10,370 nucleotides of DNA from Clostridiaceae bacterium (lineage in GTDB: Bacteria; Bacillota; Clostridia; Saccharofermentanales; UBA5734): the NCBI GenBank assembly GCA_012522285.1, contig JAAYKS010000243.1, positions 1 to 10,370 on the forward strand, given 5' to 3'. The notes beneath the pieces were generated by a model. That model saw only the letters and a program-made list of their open reading frames with translations. It did not search any database and was not told where the DNA came from. Numbering within the stretch: position 1 is the stretch's first letter; every line of letters starts with the position of its first letter. Positions 1-6,769 of the stretch are shown piece after piece. The position numbers were made by a program, and so were the translations under genes.

Positions 1-921
1 ACCTTCCTGATCCTGGAACTGATCCGCAACATCGCCACCGAACACGGCGGAGTGTCGGTTTTCGCGGGGGTCGGCGAGCGTTCCCGGGAAGGCAACGACC
101 TCTGGAATGAAATGAAGGATTCCGGTGTGCTTGAGAAGACCGTAATGGTGTTCGGGCAAATGAATGAAACCGCTGGTGCACGAATGCGCGTGCCGCTGAC
201 CGCTCTGACGATGGCAGAGTATTTCCGCGACGTGCAGCACAAGGATGTGCTGCTGTTCGTCGACAACATTTTCCGTTTCATCCAGGCAGGGTCGGAAGTC
301 TCCGCCCTCCTCGGACGCATCCCGTCCGCAGTCGGATACCAGCCCACCCTCGCCAACGAAGTGGGCGCGCTGCAGGAGCGGATTACTTCGACCCGCAACG
401 GTGCCATCACGTCGATCCAGGCGGTTTATGTCCCCGCGGACGACCTGACCGACCCGGCTCCAGCGACGACCTTTTCTCACCTGGACGCCATCACGGTACT
501 TTCTCGTTCGGTGGTGGAACTGGGCATCTATCCCGCGGTCGACCCTCTGGAGTCCTCCTCCCGGATTCTGACCGAGGACGTGCTGGGCCGGGAGCATTAC
601 CAGACCGCCCGGCGGGTGCAGGAGATGCTCCAGCGCTACAAAGAACTGCAGGACATCATCGCGATCCTCGGGATGGAAGAACTCAGCGAGGCGGACAAGC
701 GCACTGTCGCGCGTGCCCGCAAAATCCAGCGGTTCCTATCGCAACCCTTCTTTGTGGCGGAGAACTCGACCGGCTACCAGGGGCGCTATGTGCCGCTCGA
801 AGAGACCATCCGCGGATTCGGCGAAATTGTCGCCGGTGGGGCGGACAAAATTCCGGAAAGCTACTTCTTTATGCGCGGCACCATCGACGAAGTGTACGAC
901 GCGTATCAGGCCGCGAGGTAG
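1..921 (+). CDS. atpD: ATP synthase F1 subunit beta, 5'-truncated
   Basis: This is the catalytic beta subunit of the F1 sector of F-type ATP synthase, which makes ATP from ADP and phosphate at the cytoplasmic face of the membrane. The reading frame is open from base 1 and the N-terminal part, including the Walker A loop, lies left of the window; 306 residues remain. Visible family landmarks are VFAGVGERSREGNDL just after the edge, the Walker B strand DVLLFVDNIFRF, the arginine-containing SALLGRIPSAVGYQPTL block, the SIQAVYVPADDLTDPAP segment and the C-terminal helical domain. The conserved DELSEED loop reads MEELSEADK here, a mild variant. The stop TAG lies 4 nt before the atpC start, and the AGGTAG that ends the gene probably doubles as the atpC ribosome binding site. 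Identification is secure. Confidence 0.98.
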   Translation, partial: TFLILELIRNIATEHGGVSVFAGVGERSREGNDLWNEMKDSGVLEKTVMVFGQMNETAGARMRVPLTALTMAEYFRDVQHKDVLLFVDNIFRFIQAGSEVSALLGRIPSAVGYQPTLANEVGALQERITSTRNGAITSIQAVYVPADDLTDPAPATTFSHLDAITVLSRSVVELGIYPAVDPLESSSRILTEDVLGREHYQTARRVQEMLQRYKELQDIIAILGMEELSEADKRTVARARKIQRFLSQPFFVAENSTGYQGRYVPLEETIRGFGEIVAGGADKIPESYFFMRGTIDEVYDAYQAAR

Positions 922-925
922 AACG

Positions 926-1375
926 ATGGCATCGGATGACAAAATCCGGCTCGAGATCGTCACGCCCTATGGGGTGTTCTACGAGGGAGAGGTGGACTCG
1001 GTAACTGTGCGGGTCAAAGACGGAGAACTCGGGATCATGCACATGCACACCCCGATGATCGCGGCCCTCGTTCCGGGTGAAACCCGCGTGTTGGAAAACG
1101 GCGAGTGGAAGCACTGCCTGACCACCAACGGATACGCCGAAATCGGGCACGACCTGGTGCTGGTCATGGTGTCCGCCGCCGAATGGCCGGACGACATCGA
1201 CGTCGCACGCGCGACCAAAGCGCTCGCACGCGCAACCGAACGGTATGCCACCCACCGCGGCCATCCGACGCTCGCTCCACGCGATCGTCATGCGATGGAG
1301 CGCGCGAAAGCGCGGCTGGAAATCGCAGCCAAGCACGCGACCAAACAAGACACCCTCGACAAACGATTCCACTGA
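926..1375 (+). CDS. atpC: ATP synthase F1 subunit epsilon
   Basis: This 149-residue protein is the epsilon subunit, part of the central rotor stalk of F-type ATP synthase; its C-terminal helices can inhibit ATP hydrolysis. Residues 1 to about 85 form the expected beta-sandwich: IRLEIVTPYGVFYEGEVDSV opens it and DGELGIMHMHTPMIAALVPG is the characteristic block. Residues from about 90 to the end are charged and helical (RATKALARATERY, then AMERAKARLEIAAKH). The start ATG is chosen because it follows AGGTAG at normal spacing, gives the standard N-terminus and keeps the tight atpD-atpC arrangement. It is the last gene of the atp operon here, because the next gene is convergent and ends only 9 nt away. 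No intrinsic terminator hairpin is visible in that gap. Confidence 0.97.
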   Translation: MASDDKIRLEIVTPYGVFYEGEVDSVTVRVKDGELGIMHMHTPMIAALVPGETRVLENGEWKHCLTTNGYAEIGHDLVLVMVSAAEWPDDIDVARATKALARATERYATHRGHPTLAPRDRHAMERAKARLEIAAKHATKQDTLDKRFH

Positions 1376-1384
1376 GTCACCTCG

Positions 1385-2755
1385 TCAATCGACCGTAAAG
1401 TAAAACTTGCGCCCCGCGATGCCGATCCGGCAGCGGTCGGGGAGAGGTTCCTGCACGTGCTTGTCCAGCCGCCGGCCGTCCAGTCGGGTGCCGTTGACCG
1501 AGCCTAAATCCGTGAGAAAGAAGGAACCGTTGTATTGCGTGATCCGGGCATGCGCCCGCCCGACTTCCGTGTCCGGCAGCACGAGATCTGCGAGGTCCGG
1601 ATCGCGCCCGATGACGAAGTCCGCGGTCAGGATATAAGCCCGGAGGCCTTTTGTCTCCTCCGGTGTACCCGGTTCCCCCTCCGACAAAAAGCCCAGCCGT
1701 TCGGACGGGTCGAGAGTCTCGACCGGCGCCGTGTGAGCTCCCATGCGGCCGAGCGCTCCCATCCGGGAGGCACAGGCGGACAGCAATCCGGAGACGCGAA
1801 CGTCCCGAAAAAACCGGCTGACCTCGCGCAACGGCCCGTCGTGCGGTCGGGAAGAGTGAGTTGTGCCGGCTTCCAGTCCGGACAACCGGAGCGGAGAGGC
1901 GGGCATGAACAGCAACAGTGCGTCCGCGACCGCCGTCAGCCCCAGGCAGCCGGCGGACAGCATCCGCCAGGCGCTATGGTCCAGCCGGTCGAGCCAGAAA
2001 AGCCGCATGATCGCCGGCAGACAAGCTACGAGTGCCGGTCCTGCCAGCCATCCCGCGATTCGCAGGGAGCGCAGGAGGGGAGAATGGCCCGGCCGGCCAG
2101 AGAAATCCTCTCCGGGATTTGCTTCGGCTTCATCCAATGCAAAGTCTTCCCCTGTTATGTCGTTCTTGCGGTAGGACGCCGGAGAGGATGTGTCCGACAG
2201 GAGTGTTTTCAGCGCATCTTGCCCTGCGACCGCAGCGTCCCGGAGTACCAGAAGCCCCGAATCGGGAGTCTCGTCCGTCCGATCCGCGATGGCCATTTCC
2301 GCGAGTTCTTCCGCCAATTCTGCCAGTGATCCGTCGTATCTCTCCTCCGTAGCGGGAAGATATGCCAGGCAAGGGGTCGGAGACAGAGAGGCATCCCCAT
2401 AGGATGCCCCGCCTGCTCCGCGATCTTCGTTTGAAGGAAAAAACCATAACGCATCCGATCGCAACACAAACCGGTTGGGATCCAGCAGCGCATCTTCGGA
2501 CTGCGCGACAAGAGCCTGGATCTCCGACAGCAACCGAACCAGCCATGCGGAAGGATCCTCCTCCGCATCGACGGCCATGCGGACGACTTCCGCGCAGGGC
2601 AACATCCCTTCCGTCAGCCACCTCACATATGCTTTGTCTTCTCGGAAGATACAGCACAGAGGAAGAAGATGGACGGGACGCCCGCGCACGATCCATTCCA
2701 GCTCATAGTGCCGGAGTGACGCTGCATCGACAATCGCCTCCGGGAAGGGGGTCAT
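1385..2755 (-). CDS. Membrane-anchored FHA-domain protein of the Tad locus (DUF6382-like N-terminus)
   Basis: The 456-residue product has three parts. Residues 1 to about 170 resemble the soluble DUF6382-type domain found with FHA domains in Firmicutes; examples are LLSEIQALVAQSEDALLDP and the later PCLAYLPATEE. Residues about 231-254 and 265-285 are two hydrophobic membrane segments. Residues about 373-456 are an FHA domain with the GR pair (G383, R384), H402 and the DLGSVNGT turn at 416-423. FHA domains usually bind phosphothreonine, which suggests a kinase-linked or scaffolding role at the Tad machine. The Ser that normally precedes the R-x-H motif is Gly399, so phosphopeptide binding may be altered. 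The ATG at 2755 overlaps the pilin stop as ATGA and has no clear ribosome binding site, so translation is probably coupled. An in-frame extension upstream would run through the pilin gene in another frame and was not used. The DUF6382 match is from memory of the family, not a search. Confidence 0.87.
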   Translation of the reverse strand: MTPFPEAIVDAASLRHYELEWIVRGRPVHLLPLCCIFREDKAYVRWLTEGMLPCAEVVRMAVDAEEDPSAWLVRLLSEIQALVAQSEDALLDPNRFVLRSDALWFFPSNEDRGAGGASYGDASLSPTPCLAYLPATEERYDGSLAELAEELAEMAIADRTDETPDSGLLVLRDAAVAGQDALKTLLSDTSSPASYRKNDITGEDFALDEAEANPGEDFSGRPGHSPLLRSLRIAGWLAGPALVACLPAIMRLFWLDRLDHSAWRMLSAGCLGLTAVADALLLFMPASPLRLSGLEAGTTHSSRPHDGPLREVSRFFRDVRVSGLLSACASRMGALGRMGAHTAPVETLDPSERLGFLSEGEPGTPEETKGLRAYILTADFVIGRDPDLADLVLPDTEVGRAHARITQYNGSFFLTDLGSVNGTRLDGRRLDKHVQEPLPDRCRIGIAGRKFYFTVD

Positions 2756-2934
2756 TTCAGGCTGTCGATTACGATTTCGTCGTCGAACACAGTTTCCATA
2801 ATGTGTTTTGCGTATTCCGTCAATTGTTCCCGGAACACCAATGCGACCCCCACCAGCACCGCGATCAGGATCACCACTTCCACGGTTCCGATGCCAGCCT
2901 TGGTCCAGCGACACTTTATTGTTTTCGTTTTCAT
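2752..2934 (-). CDS. Flp1-like class III prepilin
   Basis: This is a 60-residue prepilin-like protein, the likely main pilin or pseudopilin of the Tad machine. A short basic leader (MKTKTIKCRWTKAG) is followed by IGTVEVVILIAVLVGVALVF, a single hydrophobic helix, and then an amphipathic tail. Cleavage after Gly14 would leave Glu at position +5 of the mature protein, the hallmark of type IV and Flp prepilins; the mature pilin would be 46 residues. The GTVE-plus-hydrophobic pattern resembles the Flp1-like family of Firmicutes. A strong ribosome binding site (GAGGAGG at 2944-2950) stands 9 nt upstream, the best in the operon, which fits a subunit needed in excess. The stop overlaps the next gene's ATG as ATGA. 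No prepilin peptidase gene is present in the window. Confidence 0.9.
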   Translation of the reverse strand: MKTKTIKCRWTKAGIGTVEVVILIAVLVGVALVFREQLTEYAKHIMETVFDDEIVIDSLK

Positions 2935-2943
2935 CCGGATCGT

Positions 2944-2950
2944 CCTCCTC
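2944..2950 (-). promoter_or_regulatory. Strong ribosome binding site of the Flp1-like pilin gene
   Basis: Read on the minus strand this is GAGGAGG, 9 nt before the pilin ATG at 2934. It lies in the 34-nt gap after the tadB-tadC stop. It is the only near-consensus site among the last three genes; the two ATGA-coupled starts in the operon have weak or no site. It supports the pilin start and suggests that translation of the pilin is raised above its neighbours. Confidence 0.75.
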
Positions 2951-2968
2951 TGATATGGATTGCGTTAA

Positions 2969-4531
2969 CTATGGCCGGAACGCGAGCAGGGCAGGCAGAC
3001 CGGCGACAGCCAGAATGACCAATAAGGAAAGAAACATGGGTATGAGCAGATATACCGTGTGTTGTTCTGCCCGTTTTCGTGCCGCGTTCCGGTTGAGCGA
3101 GCGGCACACCGGCACCTGCAGCCGGAGCAATGACAACAGTTCGTGTCCGCCTGTCCGCTCGAACTGTGCGATCAATGAAAGGGATGCCTGCACTTCCGGT
3201 ATGTCGGTTTGGGATGCCATCCGGTCAAAACCGTGTGAAGCGGAACGCCCCGCCTGGACTTCCGCGCGGATATTTGTGAGCGCGCGGCCAAACGGACTGG
3301 TCGGATGCGGGATCCCCGACAGACAGACATCGAGCGCATTGGAGAGCGGGATCCCCGCGTGCAGCACGGCGGACAACAACCCCAGGAAGACGGGGAATCC
3401 CTCCAGTATCTGGTCGCGAACCCGATCCACCCGGCGTTTGAGATCCCGGTCCTGCAGGAGGGGCAGCAGCAAGGCAAGCAGCGGGATCCACCACACCGAC
3501 CCGCCGGCTGCGGCGGGGAATGCCCCCAACGCGGCACCTGCAATACACATCGTCATTTTCTTTTCCATGTGCCGTGCGACCCTGTCCGCATCCGAGGATC
3601 CCGCAAACGACAACAGCCGTTCCAACCGGACCCGGTATCCTGTCGGGAGCCGGGCGGCCAGCCAGCGTGCCAGCGCCGGCGGTCGTCGCACCCCATCTTC
3701 CTTGTTGCGGACCAGTCGGTCCAGGGAAGTCCGGACCAGTCGGTCCGGGGAAGTCCGGACCAGTCGATCCGGGGAAGTCCGGACCGTTCGATCCGGGGAA
3801 GTCCGGATCGGTCGGGGGCCGGACACCACACGCAAAACCAATGATATGGAAAGGACGGATAGCAGATACAGTCCGGCCATCACCCATGCCCCGAATGCGG
3901 ACAGGAGCAGCGGATCGAGATACCCGGGGGCGAGTCGGCCAAGCAATAGCGCAACCACCGGTGGCATGGCCGCGACCACACACGCTTCCGTGCTGCGCTG
4001 GGCCGATTCCGCCGCGACTGCGTCTTCGACCGCGATGGATTCCGCGACCATGCCTTGTCCGGTCCGAAGCAGTTCCGTCACTCCCGTTCCGACCGAACGG
4101 ACCATCGCCAGCGCAGCCAACACGGGCTCTGCCTCGCGACAGGAGAACCGGGCGGAAAAACGCGTGATGGCTTGGGACAGGGGAGCGCGGCTCCCGAGAT
4201 CGCTGACCAGTCTTTGCAGTCCGGACGCCAGCGGGCTGTGCGCGCCCCACACCCGCTTAGCTTCGACGCAAGCGCTTCCAAAGGCCAACTCCAACGGTTC
4301 TCCGACCGACAAGCGAGACAACAAGATCTGAAACAAGTAACCGGCCTGCTCTTTGCGTACACGCTCTCCGCGGCGTGCAATCCGGAACAATACCGCGGGA
4401 ATCATCGGCAGCGCGCCTACCACTGTACCGGCAATCCTCGCCCTGCCAGCGGGTACAAACATACCGGACAACAGGAACGAGAACCCCGCGCAACCCGCCG
4501 CGACTGCCAGTGCGCGCACGGGGGTCGTCAT
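2969..4531 (-). CDS. Single-chain TadB-TadC (GspF-type) platform protein
   Basis: The 520-residue product carries two T2SSF/GspF-type domains in one chain. Residues 1-238 look like TadB: membrane segments near 6-24 and 33-50, a cytoplasmic domain (YLFQILLSRLSVGEPLELAF to about residue 180), then hydrophobic segments near 186-208 and 214-237. Residues 243-274 are four copies of an eight-residue repeat of the form RTSPDRLV. Residues 281-520 look like TadC: hydrophobic segments near 325-360, the domain around EGFPVFLGLLSAVLHAGIPL with AQFERTGG at 455-462, and a final segment at 494-517. In other Tad loci these are two separate inner-membrane proteins on which TadA acts. The ATG at 4531 overlaps the tadA stop as ATGA and gives a normal TadB N-terminus; an upstream in-frame extension inside tadA was rejected. 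No stop codon separates the halves. A possible internal GTG start at 3691 could also give a separate TadC. Confidence 0.88.
   Translation of the reverse strand: MTTPVRALAVAAGCAGFSFLLSGMFVPAGRARIAGTVVGALPMIPAVLFRIARRGERVRKEQAGYLFQILLSRLSVGEPLELAFGSACVEAKRVWGAHSPLASGLQRLVSDLGSRAPLSQAITRFSARFSCREAEPVLAALAMVRSVGTGVTELLRTGQGMVAESIAVEDAVAAESAQRSTEACVVAAMPPVVALLLGRLAPGYLDPLLLSAFGAWVMAGLYLLSVLSISLVLRVVSGPRPIRTSPDRTVRTSPDRLVRTSPDRLVRTSLDRLVRNKEDGVRRPPALARWLAARLPTGYRVRLERLLSFAGSSDADRVARHMEKKMTMCIAGAALGAFPAAAGGSVWWIPLLALLLPLLQDRDLKRRVDRVRDQILEGFPVFLGLLSAVLHAGIPLSNALDVCLSGIPHPTSPFGRALTNIRAEVQAGRSASHGFDRMASQTDIPEVQASLSLIAQFERTGGHELLSLLRLQVPVCRSLNRNAARKRAEQHTVYLLIPMFLSLLVILAVAGLPALLAFRP
3691..3703 (-). promoter_or_regulatory. 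Possible internal ribosome binding site and GTG start for a separate TadC
   Basis: On the minus strand AAGGAAG (3697-3703) is followed after 5 nt by an in-frame GTG (3691-3689), codon 281 of the fused gene. It lies just downstream of the 24-bp repeats and exactly where a free-standing TadC would begin; a product from here would be 240 residues. The motif has one mismatch to AAGGAGG, and purine-rich sequence can occur by chance, so use of this start is only a possibility. Confidence 0.35.
3709..3816. repeat. 24-bp tandem repeat, four full copies plus a partial one, in the TadB-TadC linker
   Basis: Four contiguous 24-bp units occupy 3709-3732, 3733-3756, 3757-3780 and 3781-3804, with a degenerate partial fifth unit to about 3816. 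Neighbouring units differ at only one or two bases. The period is a multiple of three, so the linker stays in frame and encodes the eight-residue repeat RTSPDRLV. Each unit contains an inverted repeat, perfect in unit 2 as CCGGACC-AGTC-GGTCCGG. In units 3 and 4 one arm has changed to GATCC, which still pairs in the mRNA through a G-U pair. The copies are contiguous with no spacers. Confidence 0.95.
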
Positions 4532-5685
4532 ACAGCACACCCGCCCGTGACGGGGACCGGTTCCAGTCGGAACCCATGCTCCTCGTCCGGATGGACCGAT
4601 CGGATCTCGTCGACAACCCTGCGGCCGTCGGCCAGTCGCTCCATGTGAATCACCAGGTCGACCGCGGTCCCGACCTGACGCAACAGGGAAGAGTAGGGGA
4701 GGCCGGCTGCGGTGTGCGCCAGCGCCGCGAGCCGGAACAACATATCCCGGCAGGAGTTGCCGTGCCCTGTGCACAGCGATCCCCGATGCCCGGTGTTGAG
4801 GGCCTGCAGCATCGCCGCGGCTTCGCTGCCGCGCACCTCCCCGACGATGATTCGGTCCGGACGCAGCCGCAAGGCCGTGCGGACCAGGTCTTCCATATCG
4901 ATCTCTCCGGTGCCGTCCGGGCCGGGTGTCCTCGCCTCCAGCCGGACCAGGTTGGCCGCCCCCTGGATGCGAAGCTCTGCCGAGTCCTCAATTGTGACCA
5001 CCCGCTCTCCCGGGGGAATGCAGGAAGACAGAATGTTCAAAAAGGTAGTCTTGCCGGTGCCGGTGCCGCCGCATATGAAAATGCTACGGCGCTCGCGAAC
5101 CGCTTTCGACAGATAGGAGGCCTGTGCTTCCCCCAGCGTGCCTTCTTTGACCAGTGCCTCCATCTGGAGTCGGATACCAGTAAATCGGCGGATGGTCAGG
5201 ATCGGCCCGTCCGGTGCGACCGGAGGCAACACCGCGTTGGCGCGGGACCCATCCGGCAACCGTATGTCCGCGACGGGGGCGGACTGGCTGACGGACCGAT
5301 TCCCGCGCGAAAAAAGATGGACGATCAGATTGGACAGATGGTCCGCGTCTTCGAACCGAATGGCGGAAGCGTGTAGGACTCCACCCGCTTCGTAGTAAAT
5401 CTGCCCGGGGCCGTTGACCATAATCTCGGTGACATCCGCATCGTCCATCAGCGGTTGCAATACGTCGTATCCCCGCATAGCGTGGTACAGGTGCTCGATC
5501 ATGTGTTGCTGCTCGTTCCACGCCAGTCGGGACCCGGACAGTTCCCGGGCGGCGGTGTGGGCGATCAGGCGCTTGAGCGCGTGGTCGTCCATGTCCGGAT
5601 GTGCGCAGAGGCGGTCGAGCACGGTTGTGCTGATCCGTTCGCGGATGGGAGTAGCGGCGGGAAACAAGGTGGTGGATCGACTCAT
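4528..5685 (-). CDS. tadA: TadA/CpaF-type secretion ATPase
   Basis: This 385-residue cytoplasmic ATPase of the VirB11/GspE superfamily powers Tad pilus assembly by acting on the TadB/TadC platform. All expected motifs are present: the N-terminal domain with DVTEIMVNGPGQIYYE (84-99), Walker A GGTGTGKT (206-213), the Asp box TIEDSAEL (231-238), Walker B with the glutamate of RIIVGEVRG (278-286), and the His box GHRGSLCTGHGNS (299-311), whose TGHGNS form I associate with Tad ATPases of Gram-positives. The length is normal for TadA and shorter than CpaF proteins with long N-terminal extensions. The ATG at 5685 is supported by GGGAGGT 9 nt upstream. It lies 17 nt after the TadZ-like gene, and its stop overlaps the tadB-tadC ATG as ATGA. 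The reading frame looks intact and catalytically complete. Confidence 0.95.
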   Translation of the reverse strand: MSRSTTLFPAATPIRERISTTVLDRLCAHPDMDDHALKRLIAHTAARELSGSRLAWNEQQHMIEHLYHAMRGYDVLQPLMDDADVTEIMVNGPGQIYYEAGGVLHASAIRFEDADHLSNLIVHLFSRGNRSVSQSAPVADIRLPDGSRANAVLPPVAPDGPILTIRRFTGIRLQMEALVKEGTLGEAQASYLSKAVRERRSIFICGGTGTGKTTFLNILSSCIPPGERVVTIEDSAELRIQGAANLVRLEARTPGPDGTGEIDMEDLVRTALRLRPDRIIVGEVRGSEAAAMLQALNTGHRGSLCTGHGNSCRDMLFRLAALAHTAAGLPYSSLLRQVGTAVDLVIHMERLADGRRVVDEIRSVHPDEEHGFRLEPVPVTGGCAV

Positions 5686-5702
5686 CTTTTCTGTACCTCC
5701 CT

Positions 5703-6701
5703 TTATTTCGCTAATGGTGTCGCCGGTCCGCTGTCCGGCGATCCGCGCCGGCAGGGCGGCTGAAGCACCGATCGTCTGGGGCGGCACCCCGGCGGGAGTC
5801 TGGACAGGAGCGGAGCGAACCGCGAGGGAGCGTCTCTGGCCCCAATGCCCTCCTCGATCAGCAAATGGCACTCCGTACAGACGGACAACGCCGCGGCTGC
5901 GGTAGATTCGGGCAGTTCGGCGAGGTCGACGATGGCGATCGATCCGTCTGGCTGGCCGCCGACCCACCGCACCAGCGCCGACACGACCGTACGCAGGGCA
6001 TCGGGTCCGCATTCCAGCAGATGCTCGTGGTTTTCAGCCGGGCGGACGCACAACACCCCCGTCCGGGAGGGGTGCAGCGATGAGCCGATCGAACTGTCGC
6101 AGGAGTCTCCCGCTCCTGCGAGCAGCAGAAGCTGCGTCAACGTGTCCGATCCGCGGGCGGACAGCGGCAAGAACGCGGTGCGGGAGCGGGGCAGACAGGG
6201 CAGGTAGACCACCCGACCTCCTCGCTCCTGTGCCTGTTCTGCAAGTCGGGCGAGGAAGGTCCATCGCACGCGGTCGCAACCTTCGCTGATCACTCCGACG
6301 GCGCCCGGGGCTCTGCCCGGCAGGGTGGATGCCACAACCGGATCCGCTGAAGATTCCAGATATCGCTCCAGAGTGGATGCGATTCCGTGGGCGTCGCCGA
6401 GCCGCGGGAGCTTCGCCGGGTTGTCCGTATCAGAGGCGTCGAGAGATACCGCATCCATCGGATGCGGGAAAAGGTATAACACGGGAATCCGGTCGTCGTC
6501 CGGCTTCCAGCTGAAATATCCTTCGCCCGCGACCACTGCGTCATACTTCGGGTCGAGGACTCCCTGAGATCCCTCGATGGTTTTGTCTTGCGTCGCTGCC
6601 GGACCGACGACCGTCTCGCAATCATCCAAGTGCCGGGACAGGTATTCCGCAAGTGCTGTCGCATACGCTGTTTCCATGTCCAGAATCCGGATGCGCCGCA
6701 T
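5703..6701 (-). CDS. TadZ/CpaE-like protein with a degenerate nucleotide-binding domain
   Basis: This is the first gene of the Tad operon, 332 residues. Residues 1 to about 115 look like a receiver-like domain (RRIRILDMETAYATALAEYL, then YDAVVAGEGYFSW). From about residue 133 the pattern of a MinD/ParA-like fold can be followed: GAVGVISEG, a helix, GGRVVYLPCLP (161-171), and later the strand SIAIVDLAELPES (254-266). TadZ/CpaE proteins of this type place Tad machines in the cell. Where the deviant Walker A (KGGxGKT) should be, the sequence reads EGCDRVRWT (140-148) with no lysine or glycine-rich loop, so ATP binding is unlikely. The last 40 or so residues are rich in Arg and Pro and do not look like the family; a late frameshift is possible. 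The ATG at 6701 follows a GAGGGGGG run at usable spacing. Assignment rests on fold pattern and position in front of tadA. Confidence 0.72.
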   Translation of the reverse strand: MRRIRILDMETAYATALAEYLSRHLDDCETVVGPAATQDKTIEGSQGVLDPKYDAVVAGEGYFSWKPDDDRIPVLYLFPHPMDAVSLDASDTDNPAKLPRLGDAHGIASTLERYLESSADPVVASTLPGRAPGAVGVISEGCDRVRWTFLARLAEQAQERGGRVVYLPCLPRSRTAFLPLSARGSDTLTQLLLLAGAGDSCDSSIGSSLHPSRTGVLCVRPAENHEHLLECGPDALRTVVSALVRWVGGQPDGSIAIVDLAELPESTAAAALSVCTECHLLIEEGIGARDAPSRFAPLLSRLPPGCRPRRSVLQPPCRRGSPDSGPATPLAK

Positions 6702-6769
6702 CGTCGATCCCCCCTCTCGGATGCATCCTACCGCGGTGCTGTGCGATCGGGGCCGACCGGCGTGCGACA

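Noticed and set aside
2756..2914. N-terminal extension of the FHA protein over the pilin gene
   Set aside because: The 53 extra residues are out of frame with the clear prepilin and have no domain character; the ATGA junction explains the start.
3709..3816. CRISPR array or iterons
   Set aside because: The 24-bp copies are contiguous without spacers, preserve the reading frame and lie inside a coding region; there are no cas or rep genes.
2808..4331. Long plus-strand open frame opposite the pilin and tadB-tadC genes
   Set aside because: It is rich in Arg, Ser, Pro and Thr with no recognisable domain, and mirrors the GC-rich minus-strand genes, which have clear families and start signals. It is a shadow.
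4532..4774. N-terminal extension of the tadB-tadC protein into tadA
   Set aside because: The 81 extra residues are basic and low in complexity and lie over conserved TadA sequence; the ATGA overlap at 4528-4531 is the expected coupled start.
5686..6012. N-terminal extension of TadA to an upstream in-frame ATG
   Set aside because: The extra 109 residues are Arg-rich, overlap the TadZ-like gene in another frame, and the ATG at 5685 has a good ribosome binding site and a normal TadA length.
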